Source: Actinoplanes aureus (lineage in GTDB: Bacteria > Actinomycetota > Actinomycetes > Mycobacteriales > Micromonosporaceae). From it: a DNA stretch of 64,000 bases. A model generated the notes under the pieces. It did not search any database and was not told the DNA's origin. It worked only from the letters and a program-made list of their open reading frames with translations. The stretch spans positions 1-64,000 of the forward strand of contig NZ_JADQTO010000020.1 in assembly GCF_015704865.1 (NCBI RefSeq). Direction: 5' to 3'. Made by a program: the position numbers and the translations under genes. This document shows positions 25,366 through 33,352 of this stretch, piece after piece (positions within the stretch are counted from its first letter, which is position 1; every line of letters starts with the position of its first letter).

Positions 25366-26084
25366 GCCGGGTTCCCTTCGGTCACCAGTAGTTCCAGCAC
25401 GTAAAGTTCGAGACCGTCCGGTCCCGCGGTGAGGGTCGCGCCGGCACCCAGCGGCAGGGTCAGCGACACCTCGGGCGCGAGTTCGGCGGAGGCCGAGCCG
25501 GAGGTCGCGGTGCCGGAGCCGTCGATGACGAAGTAGGTGAGCTCGCGACCGTCGGCGGCCACGGTGTCGGCCTGCCCCGGTGCGAGTCGCTGCCGGGCGA
25601 TCCGGCGCAGTGGGCCGGTCAGCACGGACCGGGGATCGATCTCGCCCGGTTCGCCCAGATGGAACACCTTGGCTGCGGTCATCGCCTCGTTCCTCTCCGA
25701 TCGCCCGGCCGGCCCGCGCCCGAACACGGCGGCCGTGGCGGGACCCAGCAGTTCCACCACCAGCCAGCTCAGCGGCTCCGGGCCGGTGTTGAGCAGCCCG
25801 TGCCGCGTGCCGAGCCCGGTGAGCACCACGTCGCCGGGTCCGACCGGGGTGTGGTGGCCATTCAGGATGATCTCGCCGTGCCCGGACAGCAGGATGTACA
25901 CCTCTTCGGTCCGGGTGTGCAGGTGTTCGCCGCTGAGCCCGCCCGGTGGCAGGCGGGCCCACTCGACCGCCTCCCAGGCTCCGGTCAGCTCGGGGCCGCG
26001 GACGAAGCACTTCCACCAGGACACGCCCGCGGCGCCGTGGACACCGTGGACCTCGGCCGGCGCCGCCGTATCAGCGATGATCAT
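25362..26084 (-). CDS. Bicupin protein next to the sugar-phosphate cyclase
   Basis: This 240-residue protein has two cupin folds. The N-terminal one (about 35-120) is metal-competent: GEHLHTRTEEVYILLSG supplies His, His and Glu, and GTRHGLLN supplies the last His. The C-terminal fold (about 135-235) lacks these residues. Its ATG at 26084 overlaps the cyclase stop (ATGA), so it is probably the next protein made after the cyclase. A dehydratase, isomerase or oxygenase acting on the valiolone-like ring would be plausible; no specific family member is recognised. Confidence 0.82.
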   Translation of the reverse strand: MIIADTAAPAEVHGVHGAAGVSWWKCFVRGPELTGAWEAVEWARLPPGGLSGEHLHTRTEEVYILLSGHGEIILNGHHTPVGPGDVVLTGLGTRHGLLNTGPEPLSWLVVELLGPATAAVFGRGPAGRSERNEAMTAAKVFHLGEPGEIDPRSVLTGPLRRIARQRLAPGQADTVAADGRELTYFVIDGSGTATSGSASAELAPEVSLTLPLGAGATLTAGPDGLELYVLELLVTEGNPA

Positions 26085-27232
26085 GTCGGTACCGCCTCTC
26101 GACGCCGGTGCCGCAGCGCGCTGCGCAGTTCCTCGTCGGACACGTCGTTGAGGAAGGTCGCCGCGCCGATGCCGACCGGTACGGGCAGCCGCTGACGGCC
26201 GTCCCGATGCCGGACCGTGTCCGTCATCGCCCGCCGGAGCAGATCCCCGTCGAGCAGGTGATGGTCGGTCGGCAGGGCGAGCCGGTGCAGCAACTCCAGA
26301 ATCCGGCGCCCGGCCTTGTCGTCCAGCACCCCACGACTGGCCGCCACCGTGGTGAACAGGGCGATGTCGATGGCGACCGTCTCGCCGTGCAGCAGTTCGC
26401 CGTCGGCGCGCATCTCGAGCGCCGGTCCCACCGAGTGACCGAAGTCGACGAGGCGGTCCAGTTCGCGTTCCCACAGGTTCGGTTCGAGTTCGGCGAGCAT
26501 GCCCTGCACCGAGCGGTGCAGCACCTGCCGCGCCACCCGCTCGCCGGTGGGGGAGGAACCCTGGAACCTCTCCTCGATCAATAGCTCGCCGTGCTCTTCC
26601 AACAGCTCGAAGAGCCGCTCGTCGCGTACCACGGCCAGCTTGACGATCTCGGCCATGCCGTTGCGCAGGTGCCGCTCGTCGAGCGAGGCGAGGAACCGGC
26701 GGTCCAGCAGTACGCCGGCCGGCTGCTGGAAGCTGCCCAGGCGGTTCTTGTGAGCGCCGTGGTTGATGCCGGTCTTGGCGCCGATCGCCGCGTCCACCTG
26801 GCCGAGCAGGGTGGTCGGGACCCGGACGTGCGGCACGCCCCGCCGGTACATCGACGTGGCGACGCCGACCAGATCGAGCAGCACTCCGCCGCCGAACGAG
26901 ATGACCGGCTCGCGGCGCCGGTCTAGGCCAAACCGGTCGAACTCCGCGATCACGGTGAGCACGGTCTCCATCACCTTGTGCTGTTCACCAGGTGGGAGCA
27001 CTACATATTGACATTCCAGGCCGTGCCACTCGAAATATTCTCGGATTCTCGTTCCGTAAAGCGCGTTCACGGATTCATCGAGCACCGCGATTCGTCGTCT
27101 GGAACGCGTTTCCGTGCGGTTTCCGCACGTCGCGAGTTCCGGACTGGCCCGGTCGAGAATGTCGTCGCTGAACGTAACTTCGTAGTCGGCGAGTGCTTGT
27201 GCGCTGACGCGGTAGGTCTCAAGTCCTATCAT
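26081..27232 (-). CDS. Sedoheptulose 7-phosphate cyclase-type enzyme (2-epi-5-epi-valiolone synthase class)
   Basis: This 383-residue member of the dehydroquinate-synthase superfamily is of the sugar-phosphate-cyclase branch, which turns sedoheptulose 7-phosphate into C7 cyclitols using NAD and a metal. Marks are LPPGEQHK, the NAD loop FGGGVLLDLVG, MYRRGVPHVRVPTTLLGQVDAAIGAKTGIN, NRLGSF, NGMAEIVKLAVV, and the metal ligands in FGHSVGPALEM and LLHGETVAID. This pattern fits EEVS/EVS-type enzymes better than true AroB, but the exact product among 2-epi-5-epi-valiolone, 2-epi-valiolone and others needs an alignment. ATG at 27232 is used; TTG at 27241 is the alternative. It heads the long operon that runs to 12.7 kb, so the C7 ring is the likely first committed unit. 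Confidence 0.9.
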   Translation of the reverse strand: MIGLETYRVSAQALADYEVTFSDDILDRASPELATCGNRTETRSRRRIAVLDESVNALYGTRIREYFEWHGLECQYVVLPPGEQHKVMETVLTVIAEFDRFGLDRRREPVISFGGGVLLDLVGVATSMYRRGVPHVRVPTTLLGQVDAAIGAKTGINHGAHKNRLGSFQQPAGVLLDRRFLASLDERHLRNGMAEIVKLAVVRDERLFELLEEHGELLIEERFQGSSPTGERVARQVLHRSVQGMLAELEPNLWERELDRLVDFGHSVGPALEMRADGELLHGETVAIDIALFTTVAASRGVLDDKAGRRILELLHRLALPTDHHLLDGDLLRRAMTDTVRHRDGRQRLPVPVGIGAATFLNDVSDEELRSALRHRRREAVPT

Positions 27233-27603
27233 CTGTTCCAAGCTTCGCTGTCGCGGCGGCCGCCGGTGGGCGGGCGCGTCTGACGAGGGATCATCGGCCC
27301 TGTTCGGCTTGTCCGGGCGGGAGTGAAGCGAGGGATGTCCGCTTTGCCCGGTGGGTCGAACGCCTGTCGTTACGGGTAGGCGTCGGAGCGTGATGGCTGC
27401 TCAGCGTGGACAGAGTGCGCTGGTGCGCTCCGGAAGACTCCGAAAAGTGACATGCCGAAGTGGCTGTCTATTCAACCAGGTCATTTCTCGTTACCCCGTG
27501 GTAGATCGGGCCCGCGTCGGGCGACCAAGTCATTCGAGTCAATCTCGTCGCTCGGCAGGCTAATTGTTCCGGGGCGGCCTTGGCAACAGCGCACACGCCA
27601 TTG

Positions 27604-27631
27604 CGGGCCGCCCGGCATGGCGGGCGGCCCG
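27604..27631. terminator. GC-rich hairpin, candidate terminator after the polyprenyl synthase transcript
   Basis: Two 11-base arms (27604-27614 and 27621-27631) pair perfectly around a 6-nt loop. The hairpin lies about 155 nt past the polyprenyl synthase stop in the direction of transcription and well before the cyclase start. There is no U-tract. It probably separates the two minus-strand transcripts. Confidence 0.6.
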
Positions 27632-27743
27632 GCGTGCTGCGGGCTGAAGTCGCTTTAGGAAGCGCTCAACTGGTGGTATTCGATTTTTGAAACGGTGGCG
27701 GTGGAGCGGCAAGTGTCACTTAACGGACTCTCGATGCCCTTAC

Positions 27744-27759
27744 TGTGATCTGGATCACA
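27744..27759. promoter_or_regulatory. Perfect CRP-like palindrome
   Basis: The 16-bp sequence TGTGATCTGGATCACA is a perfect match to TGTGA-N6-TCACA, the binding consensus of CRP/FNR-type regulators including actinomycete Crp. It lies 27 nt after the polyprenyl synthase stop and about 510 nt upstream of the cyclase gene. It also overlaps a second inverted repeat (27747-27754 with 27771-27778). Binding is a prediction. Confidence 0.5.
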
Positions 27760-27785
27760 TCGAAGAGCGCTCCAGATCGGGTTCG

Positions 27786-28829
27786 TCAGTACGTACGCCG
27801 CACGACAAAGTCACACAACGTCAGGAGGGCGTCACGTGCCGCGCAGTCCGGTACGCTCGCCAGGCTGCTCTCCGCCGCGGCCGCGTGCCGCCGGAGATCG
27901 TCGTACGTCCGCTCCAGCGCCGGCGACGAGCGCAGCAGCGTCAGGGCCTCGTGGCGCAGATCCGGATCGGTCACGGCGCCCGCGTCGAGGATCTCGCCGA
28001 GCCGCTCGGCGTACTTGTCCCCGGCGGACAGAGCGCGCAAGATCGGCAGTGTCCGCACCCCGGTCTGGAGATCGATGCCACGGGTCTTCCCGAAGTCCGC
28101 CGTGTCCGCGACGATGTCCAGCAGGTCGTCGGAGATCTGGAAGGCCACGCCGAGCGCTTCGCCGTAGCCGGCCAGGCCCTCGGCGGCCTTCTCGCTGGTG
28201 TCGCCACACACGGCGCCGGCCCAGGCGGCGAAGGCGAACAGTGCCGCGGACTTGTCCGAAGCCACCCGCAGGTACTGCTCCACGGCGCTCTCGCCGGGAC
28301 GAGGCGTGGAACCCTCGGTGGCCTGTCCCCGCACCAGCCGGGTCAGCGTCCAGCCCTGCCGGCGTACGAAATCGGTGCTGATCTCGAGCCCCGTGGTGGC
28401 GGCGATACCCAGGAGGTGGTTGCCGATCAGCACGGCCAGCCGGTTTCCCCACAGCTTGTTCGCGCTCGGCACGCCGTGACGGAGCGTGGCGCAATCCATC
28501 ACGTCGTCGTGGTGCAGGGTGGCCACGTGCACCAGTTCCACGGCGATGGCGGCGCAGACGACCCGCTTGTGGTCCGGACGGCCGGTCTGTGCGGCAAGGG
28601 CGACCAGAAGGGGTCGCATGCGCTTCCCGCCGGCTCTGATCAGGTGGCCGGCCGCCTGGTTCAGCCAAGGATCGGAGGTGGCACTGATGCGCCGGCGCAT
28701 CTCGGTCTCGACCTCGGCCATGACGGTGCGCAGCGTCGAGGTCAGGGACGGGTCGAAGGACTCGACGCAGGCACGCACGTCGAACTTCCCGATCTTCGCC
28801 GCGGTGAGGGGCGCGGTCGAGGGGCTCAT
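27786..28829 (-). CDS. Polyprenyl diphosphate synthase (GGPP or longer chain)
   Basis: This 347-residue all-trans isoprenyl diphosphate synthase condenses isopentenyl diphosphate onto an allylic primer. It shows GGKRMRP, the first Asp-rich motif HHDDVMD near residue 110, GNHLLG, and the second motif FQISDDLLD near residue 240. The residue five places before the first DDxxD is Ala and the fourth is Thr, small side chains that resemble medium/long-chain synthases (VHTATL-type), so the product may be C20 or longer. The ATG overlaps the HTH-protein stop (ATGA). It should supply the prenyl donor for the UbiA enzyme at 20.9 kb. Confidence 0.9.
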   Translation of the reverse strand: MSPSTAPLTAAKIGKFDVRACVESFDPSLTSTLRTVMAEVETEMRRRISATSDPWLNQAAGHLIRAGGKRMRPLLVALAAQTGRPDHKRVVCAAIAVELVHVATLHHDDVMDCATLRHGVPSANKLWGNRLAVLIGNHLLGIAATTGLEISTDFVRRQGWTLTRLVRGQATEGSTPRPGESAVEQYLRVASDKSAALFAFAAWAGAVCGDTSEKAAEGLAGYGEALGVAFQISDDLLDIVADTADFGKTRGIDLQTGVRTLPILRALSAGDKYAERLGEILDAGAVTDPDLRHEALTLLRSSPALERTYDDLRRHAAAAESSLASVPDCAARDALLTLCDFVVRRTY

Positions 28830-29122
28830 CCGGCGGCCCGCAGGTGTTCGACGGGCGCGCTGCGGTCCGGCCGGCCGGTCAACTCCTTGATCCCGTCCAG
28901 GAGAGCCAGGACGGCTCGCGCTGAGGGAAGCACCATGGCGCCCTCCGGGGTCAGCAGGGCGCCGTCCGGGTGCCGGAAGAACAGTCGCGTGCCGAGCTGC
29001 TGTTCCAGGCACTTGATCTGGTAGCTGATCGCGGGTTGTGAATAGCCGAGCGAAGTGGCGGCGTGGTCCATGCGGCCGGCCTCGACTATCGCTACGAACG
29101 CTCGTAATTCCCGCTCGTGCAT
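28826..29122 (-). CDS. LysR-type DNA-binding domain protein lacking the effector domain
   Basis: This 98-residue protein is a LysR-family winged helix-turn-helix alone: MHERELRAFVAIVEAG, then AATSLGYSQPAISYQIKCLEQQLGTRLFFR. It stops where a full LysR regulator (about 300 residues) would continue into its ligand-binding domain; the last 15 residues are unlike the family. ATG at 29122 is preceded by a GGGGGG ribosome site at a fitting distance and is preferred over an upstream in-frame start at 29161. It is co-translated with the polyprenyl synthase (ATGA). It may be a ligand-blind autoregulator or a degenerate remnant that keeps translation coupling. Confidence 0.8.
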   Translation of the reverse strand: MHERELRAFVAIVEAGRMDHAATSLGYSQPAISYQIKCLEQQLGTRLFFRHPDGALLTPEGAMVLPSARAVLALLDGIKELTGRPDRSAPVEHLRAAG

Positions 29123-29243
29123 CGAGTGAGTCCCCCCGTCGTGTCGGTGTACGTGCGCCAACCCGGCTGTGCCTGTGTCGGTTGATCGGCAACTGCCGTG
29201 CGGTCAACGTCCCGGTCGAGCTTCGGCCATGGCACTGATCAGA

Positions 29244-29265
29244 CCGCTATCGCGCCGCTATCGCG
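29244..29265. repeat. 11-bp tandem direct repeat, candidate SARP operator
   Basis: The 11-mer CCGCTATCGCG occurs twice back to back without a mismatch. SARP activators typically bind direct repeats with an 11-bp period near a -35 region. The adjacent gene encodes a SARP-type regulator, and the repeat lies about 120 bp upstream of the minus-strand HTH/polyprenyl synthase operon. The assignment rests on spacing and context only. Confidence 0.5.
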
Positions 29266-29521
29266 TGCTGGTCCGGCAGGACAGCTCCCGGTTCAGCGCC
29301 GCCCGAGCTGGGCTGGCGGCCGCTGCGCCCGGGGACTGTACCGTGACCGCCGCGTCCCGGCAGTCCGAACGACGGCGCGGTGTGCCTGTGCCGGCGAACC
29401 GACTGCCGCCGACCTGCCTGAGCTGCGGTGCCCCGCTTCAGCGGGACACGCGGGGAAACGTCACAACACGTAGATGAAACTGCCGGATGGCCGGATGTCC
29501 ACTGCGTATTAAAAATTCGAA

Positions 29522-29527
29522 TATGAT
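29522..29527 (+). promoter_or_regulatory. Possible -10 box of the SARP gene
   Basis: TATGAT lies in an AT-rich island about 115 bp upstream of the chosen SARP start codon. No clear TTGACA-like -35 sits at 17 bp, so the promoter may be activator-dependent or use another sigma factor. Low certainty. Confidence 0.3.
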
Positions 29528-29642
29528 CCGGTGAGCTATCCATCGCCGTAGTGGACGCAGGAGCCGGCCGCCGGTGGGTAGGATCATGGAATCGATCGTC
29601 CACATTCGAGACGCGCCGATAAACGGGGATTGTTCGAGTTTC

Positions 29643-32600
29643 ATGGACTTGACTTTTGGAGTTCTTGGTCCACTGGAGATACGTGCCGGCGGCGAATTGA
29701 TCACCGTCAAGGCACCGAAGCAGCGTGCGCTCGTCGCCTCGCTGGTTCTCCGCGCGGGCCGGAACTCGTCGCTGGCCGAGCTCTACGCCGCACTCTGGGG
29801 GGACGAGCAACCCGCCGATCCGAAGGCGGCCGTGCACAACTACGTGCGTCGCTTGCGCCGACTGCTGGGCGAGGACGCGATCGAGACCACGTCCAGCGGC
29901 TATCGGTTGGCGATCGACCCCCAGCAGGTGGACCTGCACCGGTTCCGCGCGCTGGTCGCCGAGGCGCGGCTGCACCGCCGTGCCGAGGACCCGGCGGCGG
30001 AGTCGGAAACGCTGCGGCAGGCGCTGGCTCTGTGGCGGGGTGCCCCGCTGGCCGACGTTCACTCCGACTACCTGCAGCGCTACGAGCTCAGCGGTCTCAC
30101 CGAGGAGCGGCTCGCCGCCGTTGAGCGGCGGATCGACGCCGACCTGCGGAACGGAGCACACACCCAGGTGATCAGTGAGCTCCGAAAGCTCACCGGCGAG
30201 TATCCGCTGCACGAGGGCTTCTGGTCCCAGCTGATCGTGGCCCTCTATCGCGACGGCCGTAACGCGGACGCGCTGGCGACCTATCACCACGCCCGGGGAG
30301 TGCTCGCCGAGGAGACCGGTATCGATCCCGGTGACGAGTTGCAGCAGCTGTACCAGCGGGTATTGGATCGCGACCCGACGCTGGCGGTGCCGACATCAAC
30401 GGAGTCGGTGCCGCCGCCCCCGCCGGTCGCTGCCCCGAGCCGGGTGGTGGCGCCGTCCCAGTTGCCCTCCGACGTGGCCGACTTCGTCGGGCGGCGGCAC
30501 CTGGTGTCCGGGATGACCGAGCTGCTCGTCCCCGACCGTGAGGCCGCCTCTCCGCCGATCGTGGTGCTGTCGGGGATGCCGGCGGTCGGCAAGACCGCAC
30601 TGGCGGTGCACGTCGCGCACGAGGTGCGCGAGCACTTCCCGGACGGGCAGCTCTTCGCTGACCTGCGCGGCTTCGGGATTGGCCCGGCCATGAAGCCGGG
30701 CGAGCTGCTGCCCCGCTTCCTGCGTGGCCTCGGCGCGGCCACCGACACCATCCCGCTCGACCTCGACGAGCAGGTCATGCTCTACCGCTCCCTGCTCGTC
30801 GACAAGCGGGTGCTGATCGTGCTGGACAACGCCCGCAACCCGGAGCAGGTACGCCCGCTGCTCCCGGCGACCAGCCGCTGCGCGGTCCTGATCACCAGCC
30901 GGTCGCAGCTGCAGGGGCTGATCGCCATGCAGGGCGGCCGGCCGTTCACCCTGGAACCGCTCAGCGAGCACGCGGCCGAGGAACTGGTCGGCCGGCTGAT
31001 CGGTGCGGACCGGGTGGCGGCCGAGCCGGGTGCGGTCCGCCGCCTGGCCCAGCTCTGCGGAAATCTGCCGCTCGCTCTCCGGATCGCCGGTGCGATGCTG
31101 GCCAGCCGCGCCTACGAGCCCATCGCCGATTACGTGTCTGAGCTCGAGGGCGACGACCGGCTCTCGGTCTTCTCGCTGGATGACGATCAGCAGAGCGCGG
31201 TGCGGGCCACGTTCGAGCACTCGTACCGCGCTCTCTCCACTGAGCAGCAGCGATGGTTTCGGCTGCTCTCGCTGATCCCGGGGCCGACCTTCACGGCACC
31301 CGTGGCCGCCGCGCTGCTGGACGCTCCGGGCCAGGCCGCCGCGATGCTCGCCAGCCTGGTCGCGGCCAACCTGGTCGAGGCCGGTGACGCGCGATACCGG
31401 GTGCACGACCTGTTGCGGGCCTATGCCGCTCAGCTCTGCGAGTCGGAGGAGCCGGAGACGGAGCAGGAGTCCGCGGCCCGTCGTGTTCTCGACTACTACG
31501 CGCACGCGACCACTGCCGCCTCCCACGTCATCGAGCCGCACCGTCCGTCCCCGACGTTGCCGCCGAGCACCACCGTTGTTCCGCCACCGCAGTTCGTCGA
31601 CCGTGCACAGGCGATCACCTGGCTCGACGACGAGCGGGACAACCTGCACGCCGCGGTCGCGTACGCGGCCAACTCGGGGCCGCTCGCGTCGGCCTGGCAG
31701 CTCGGCGACGCGATGACCTCGCCGCTGGCGCTGACCGAGCGGTACACCGAGTGGATCGCCGTTACCCGGCTCGGCCTCAAGGCGGCGATCCGCGCGGCTG
31801 ATGAACAGGGTGAGGCCATCATGCGGCTCAGCCTGGGGCACGCGTACATCACCGCGGGGCGGCAACAGCTCGGCATCGACCATTTGAGACGTGCCGCGAC
31901 GCTCTATCAGCAGATGGGTGACCGGCAGTATCAGGTGGTGTGCGAGAACGCGCTCGGCATGGCCGCGCTGTGGCTGGGGCAGCTCGACGTCGCGGTGCGC
32001 AGCTTCGAACGGATCCGGGAGCTGAACACCTCGCCCAGTTCTCCCTTCTACGAGGTGGGAGCGGCGCACGGGCTGGGCATCGCGTACCGATACCAGGGTG
32101 ATCTCGCCCGGAGCGCACAAATGCTCACGGCCGCGGCCGAGACCGACACCCAGGTCGGTCCCGAGTACTCCTCGGCCGGGATCCACCTGGAACTCGCCTG
32201 CACACATCGCGAGCAGGGCCGGTCCAGCGAGGCTCTGAAAGAGTTGGTGAGCACGATCGCGCAGTTCCGCCGCATCGGCTCCCGGCTCGGTGAGTGCCGA
32301 ACCGCGGTGGTCATCGCCGGCACACATCTCGACCTCGGCAACGCCGAGCTCGCCCAGCGGTTCGCCGAGGAGGCGCTCGAGCTGGCCCGCATGATCAACC
32401 ATCGTCGTACTGAGGCGGAGGCGCTCAACGCCCTCGGGGCCAGCCTGCTGGCGCGGGGCGACGCCTCGGACGCGCGCCGTTGTTTCACGCAGGCCCGGTC
32501 GCTGGCTGCGGAGATGGGCTATCTCAACGGTGAGATCGAGGCGTTGCAGCAGTTGGCCGCGGCCGAACGCGAACTCGGCGTCCTGTCGGCGGCCCGCAAG

Positions 32601-32846
32601 TGCGTGACCGAAGCCCTCACCCGGATCGAGCGGAGTGGCTTCGGCCTGCATCGCGGAACCGTCCTGCTGCGGCGAGCCGCGATCGAGCTGGACGAGGGTA
32701 CTGCCGAGGCCGCCGAGCGCACCTGCGTAGAGGCGATCACGGTCTTCGACCGAGTCGGTCAGGCGCTCGGACGCACCGCGGCGGAGGCACTGCGGAACCG
32801 GATCCACGACGGCGACTGGGTGCGCCGCGCCGGGCACGGGCTCTGA
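29643..32846 (+). CDS. SARP/AfsR-type transcriptional activator with NB-ARC and TPR domains
   Basis: This 1067-residue protein is a large AfsR-like regulator. Residues 1-95 form an OmpR-type winged helix (MDLTFGVLGPLEIRAGG, then VHNYVRRLRRLLG); 100-245 is the bacterial transcriptional activation domain (VDLHRFRALV...GLTEERLAAVERRIDADL); about 285-560 is an NB-ARC ATPase with P-loop GMPAVGKTAL near residue 310 and GNLPLALRIAGAML; about 690-1050 is a TPR array. The start was set at ATG 29643, where SARP similarity begins; in-frame GTG 29574 or ATG 29586 would add 23 or 19 residues. It is divergent from the terpenoid genes and is their most likely pathway activator. It is convergent with, and 2 nt from, the next gene. 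Confidence 0.93.
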   Translation: MDLTFGVLGPLEIRAGGELITVKAPKQRALVASLVLRAGRNSSLAELYAALWGDEQPADPKAAVHNYVRRLRRLLGEDAIETTSSGYRLAIDPQQVDLHRFRALVAEARLHRRAEDPAAESETLRQALALWRGAPLADVHSDYLQRYELSGLTEERLAAVERRIDADLRNGAHTQVISELRKLTGEYPLHEGFWSQLIVALYRDGRNADALATYHHARGVLAEETGIDPGDELQQLYQRVLDRDPTLAVPTSTESVPPPPPVAAPSRVVAPSQLPSDVADFVGRRHLVSGMTELLVPDREAASPPIVVLSGMPAVGKTALAVHVAHEVREHFPDGQLFADLRGFGIGPAMKPGELLPRFLRGLGAATDTIPLDLDEQVMLYRSLLVDKRVLIVLDNARNPEQVRPLLPATSRCAVLITSRSQLQGLIAMQGGRPFTLEPLSEHAAEELVGRLIGADRVAAEPGAVRRLAQLCGNLPLALRIAGAMLASRAYEPIADYVSELEGDDRLSVFSLDDDQQSAVRATFEHSYRALSTEQQRWFRLLSLIPGPTFTAPVAAALLDAPGQAAAMLASLVAANLVEAGDARYRVHDLLRAYAAQLCESEEPETEQESAARRVLDYYAHATTAASHVIEPHRPSPTLPPSTTVVPPPQFVDRAQAITWLDDERDNLHAAVAYAANSGPLASAWQLGDAMTSPLALTERYTEWIAVTRLGLKAAIRAADEQGEAIMRLSLGHAYITAGRQQLGIDHLRRAATLYQQMGDRQYQVVCENALGMAALWLGQLDVAVRSFERIRELNTSPSSPFYEVGAAHGLGIAYRYQGDLARSAQMLTAAAETDTQVGPEYSSAGIHLELACTHREQGRSSEALKELVSTIAQFRRIGSRLGECRTAVVIAGTHLDLGNAELAQRFAEEALELARMINHRRTEAEALNALGASLLARGDASDARRCFTQARSLAAEMGYLNGEIEALQQLAAAERELGVLSAARKCVTEALTRIERSGFGLHRGTVLLRRAAIELDEGTAEAAERTCVEAITVFDRVGQALGRTAAEALRNRIHDGDWVRRAGHGL

Positions 32847-32848
32847 TC

Positions 32849-33352
32849 CTATTGTGGCCGGGAGCGAGCCAGGGCGACGCGCCGGCGGTAGTCGGCGGCC
32901 ACGGTTATGACCAGCGGACCCCAGGCGACCAGCGGGACGTAGTAGCGCAGCACGTCCCAGCCTGGGGTTTCGCGTGCCGGCTCGTCGCGGCCGATCCCGA
33001 CCCAGCCGCTCTCCACGAAGTGGAACGCCTGGTTCAAGAAGTAGTACACGCAGATGGCGACAAACAACGAGCCGCCGGTCAACGCGACCGCCACCACCGG
33101 GCGAGGCGGGATCGGGCGGCCACCGAGCCGGGGCACCCAGTGCGGAACTCGCTGGCCCCAACGATGCACCAACCCGAGCGTTGCCAGTCCCAGCGCCATC
33201 GACAGGGCGGACAGGAGAGCCGGATACCAGCCGGGGGCGGACAGTCGCCAGAGAGCCGACGGTAGGACGCAGAGCGGGACGGCGTACGCGGCACCGACGG
33301 CCCACCGTGAAGGCGGGTCCGCCAGGGCACGCCCGGCAACGAAGGTACTCAT
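32849..33352 (-). CDS. Membrane protein, unknown function (paralogue of next gene)
   Basis: This 167-residue protein has about four hydrophobic helices. A basic loop motif, HRWGQRVPHWVPRLGGRPIP, is also present in the larger upstream protein, so the two are related. No enzymatic residues are recognisable. The ATG overlaps the upstream stop by ATGA, showing co-translation. The gene ends 2 nt from the SARP stop on the other strand. Membrane proteins with this WGQ...WVP..GR motif occur in pairs in actinomycetes; I know of no defined role. Transport or immunity is a possibility only. Confidence 0.75.
   Translation of the reverse strand: MSTFVAGRALADPPSRWAVGAAYAVPLCVLPSALWRLSAPGWYPALLSALSMALGLATLGLVHRWGQRVPHWVPRLGGRPIPPRPVVAVALTGGSLFVAICVYYFLNQAFHFVESGWVGIGRDEPARETPGWDVLRYYVPLVAWGPLVITVAADYRRRVALARSRPQ

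Larger units (their letters stand above)
27242..27785. other. Intergenic region upstream of the cyclitol/terpenoid operon
   Basis: This stretch of about 540 bp holds no convincing gene; the short open frames in it lack codon bias and ribosome sites. It contains a GC-rich hairpin (27604-27631), a CRP-like palindrome (27744-27759) and an overlapping inverted repeat (27747-27778). The promoter of the operon that starts with the cyclase is expected between the hairpin and 27241 on the minus strand, but I cannot pick out a convincing -10/-35 pair. Confidence 0.6.
29123..29642. other. Divergent control region between the HTH/polyprenyl synthase and SARP genes
   Basis: This 520-bp stretch has no supported gene. 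It carries the promoters of two divergent units. Within it are an 11-bp perfect tandem repeat (29244-29265), an 8-bp tandem repeat GCCGGATG (29482-29497) and an AT-rich block around 29508-29527 that stands out from the surrounding GC-rich DNA and includes a TATGAT box. Confidence 0.6.

Noticed and set aside
27351-27563. A 70-codon open frame in the intergenic region
   Set aside because: There is no ribosome site, no typical codon bias and no recognisable sequence; the region is better seen as regulatory.
29574-29642. Longer N terminus of the SARP regulator
   Set aside because: SARP similarity starts at MDLTFGVLG; the extra 23 residues have no family counterpart, although the ribosome site before 29643 is weak and the matter is not closed.
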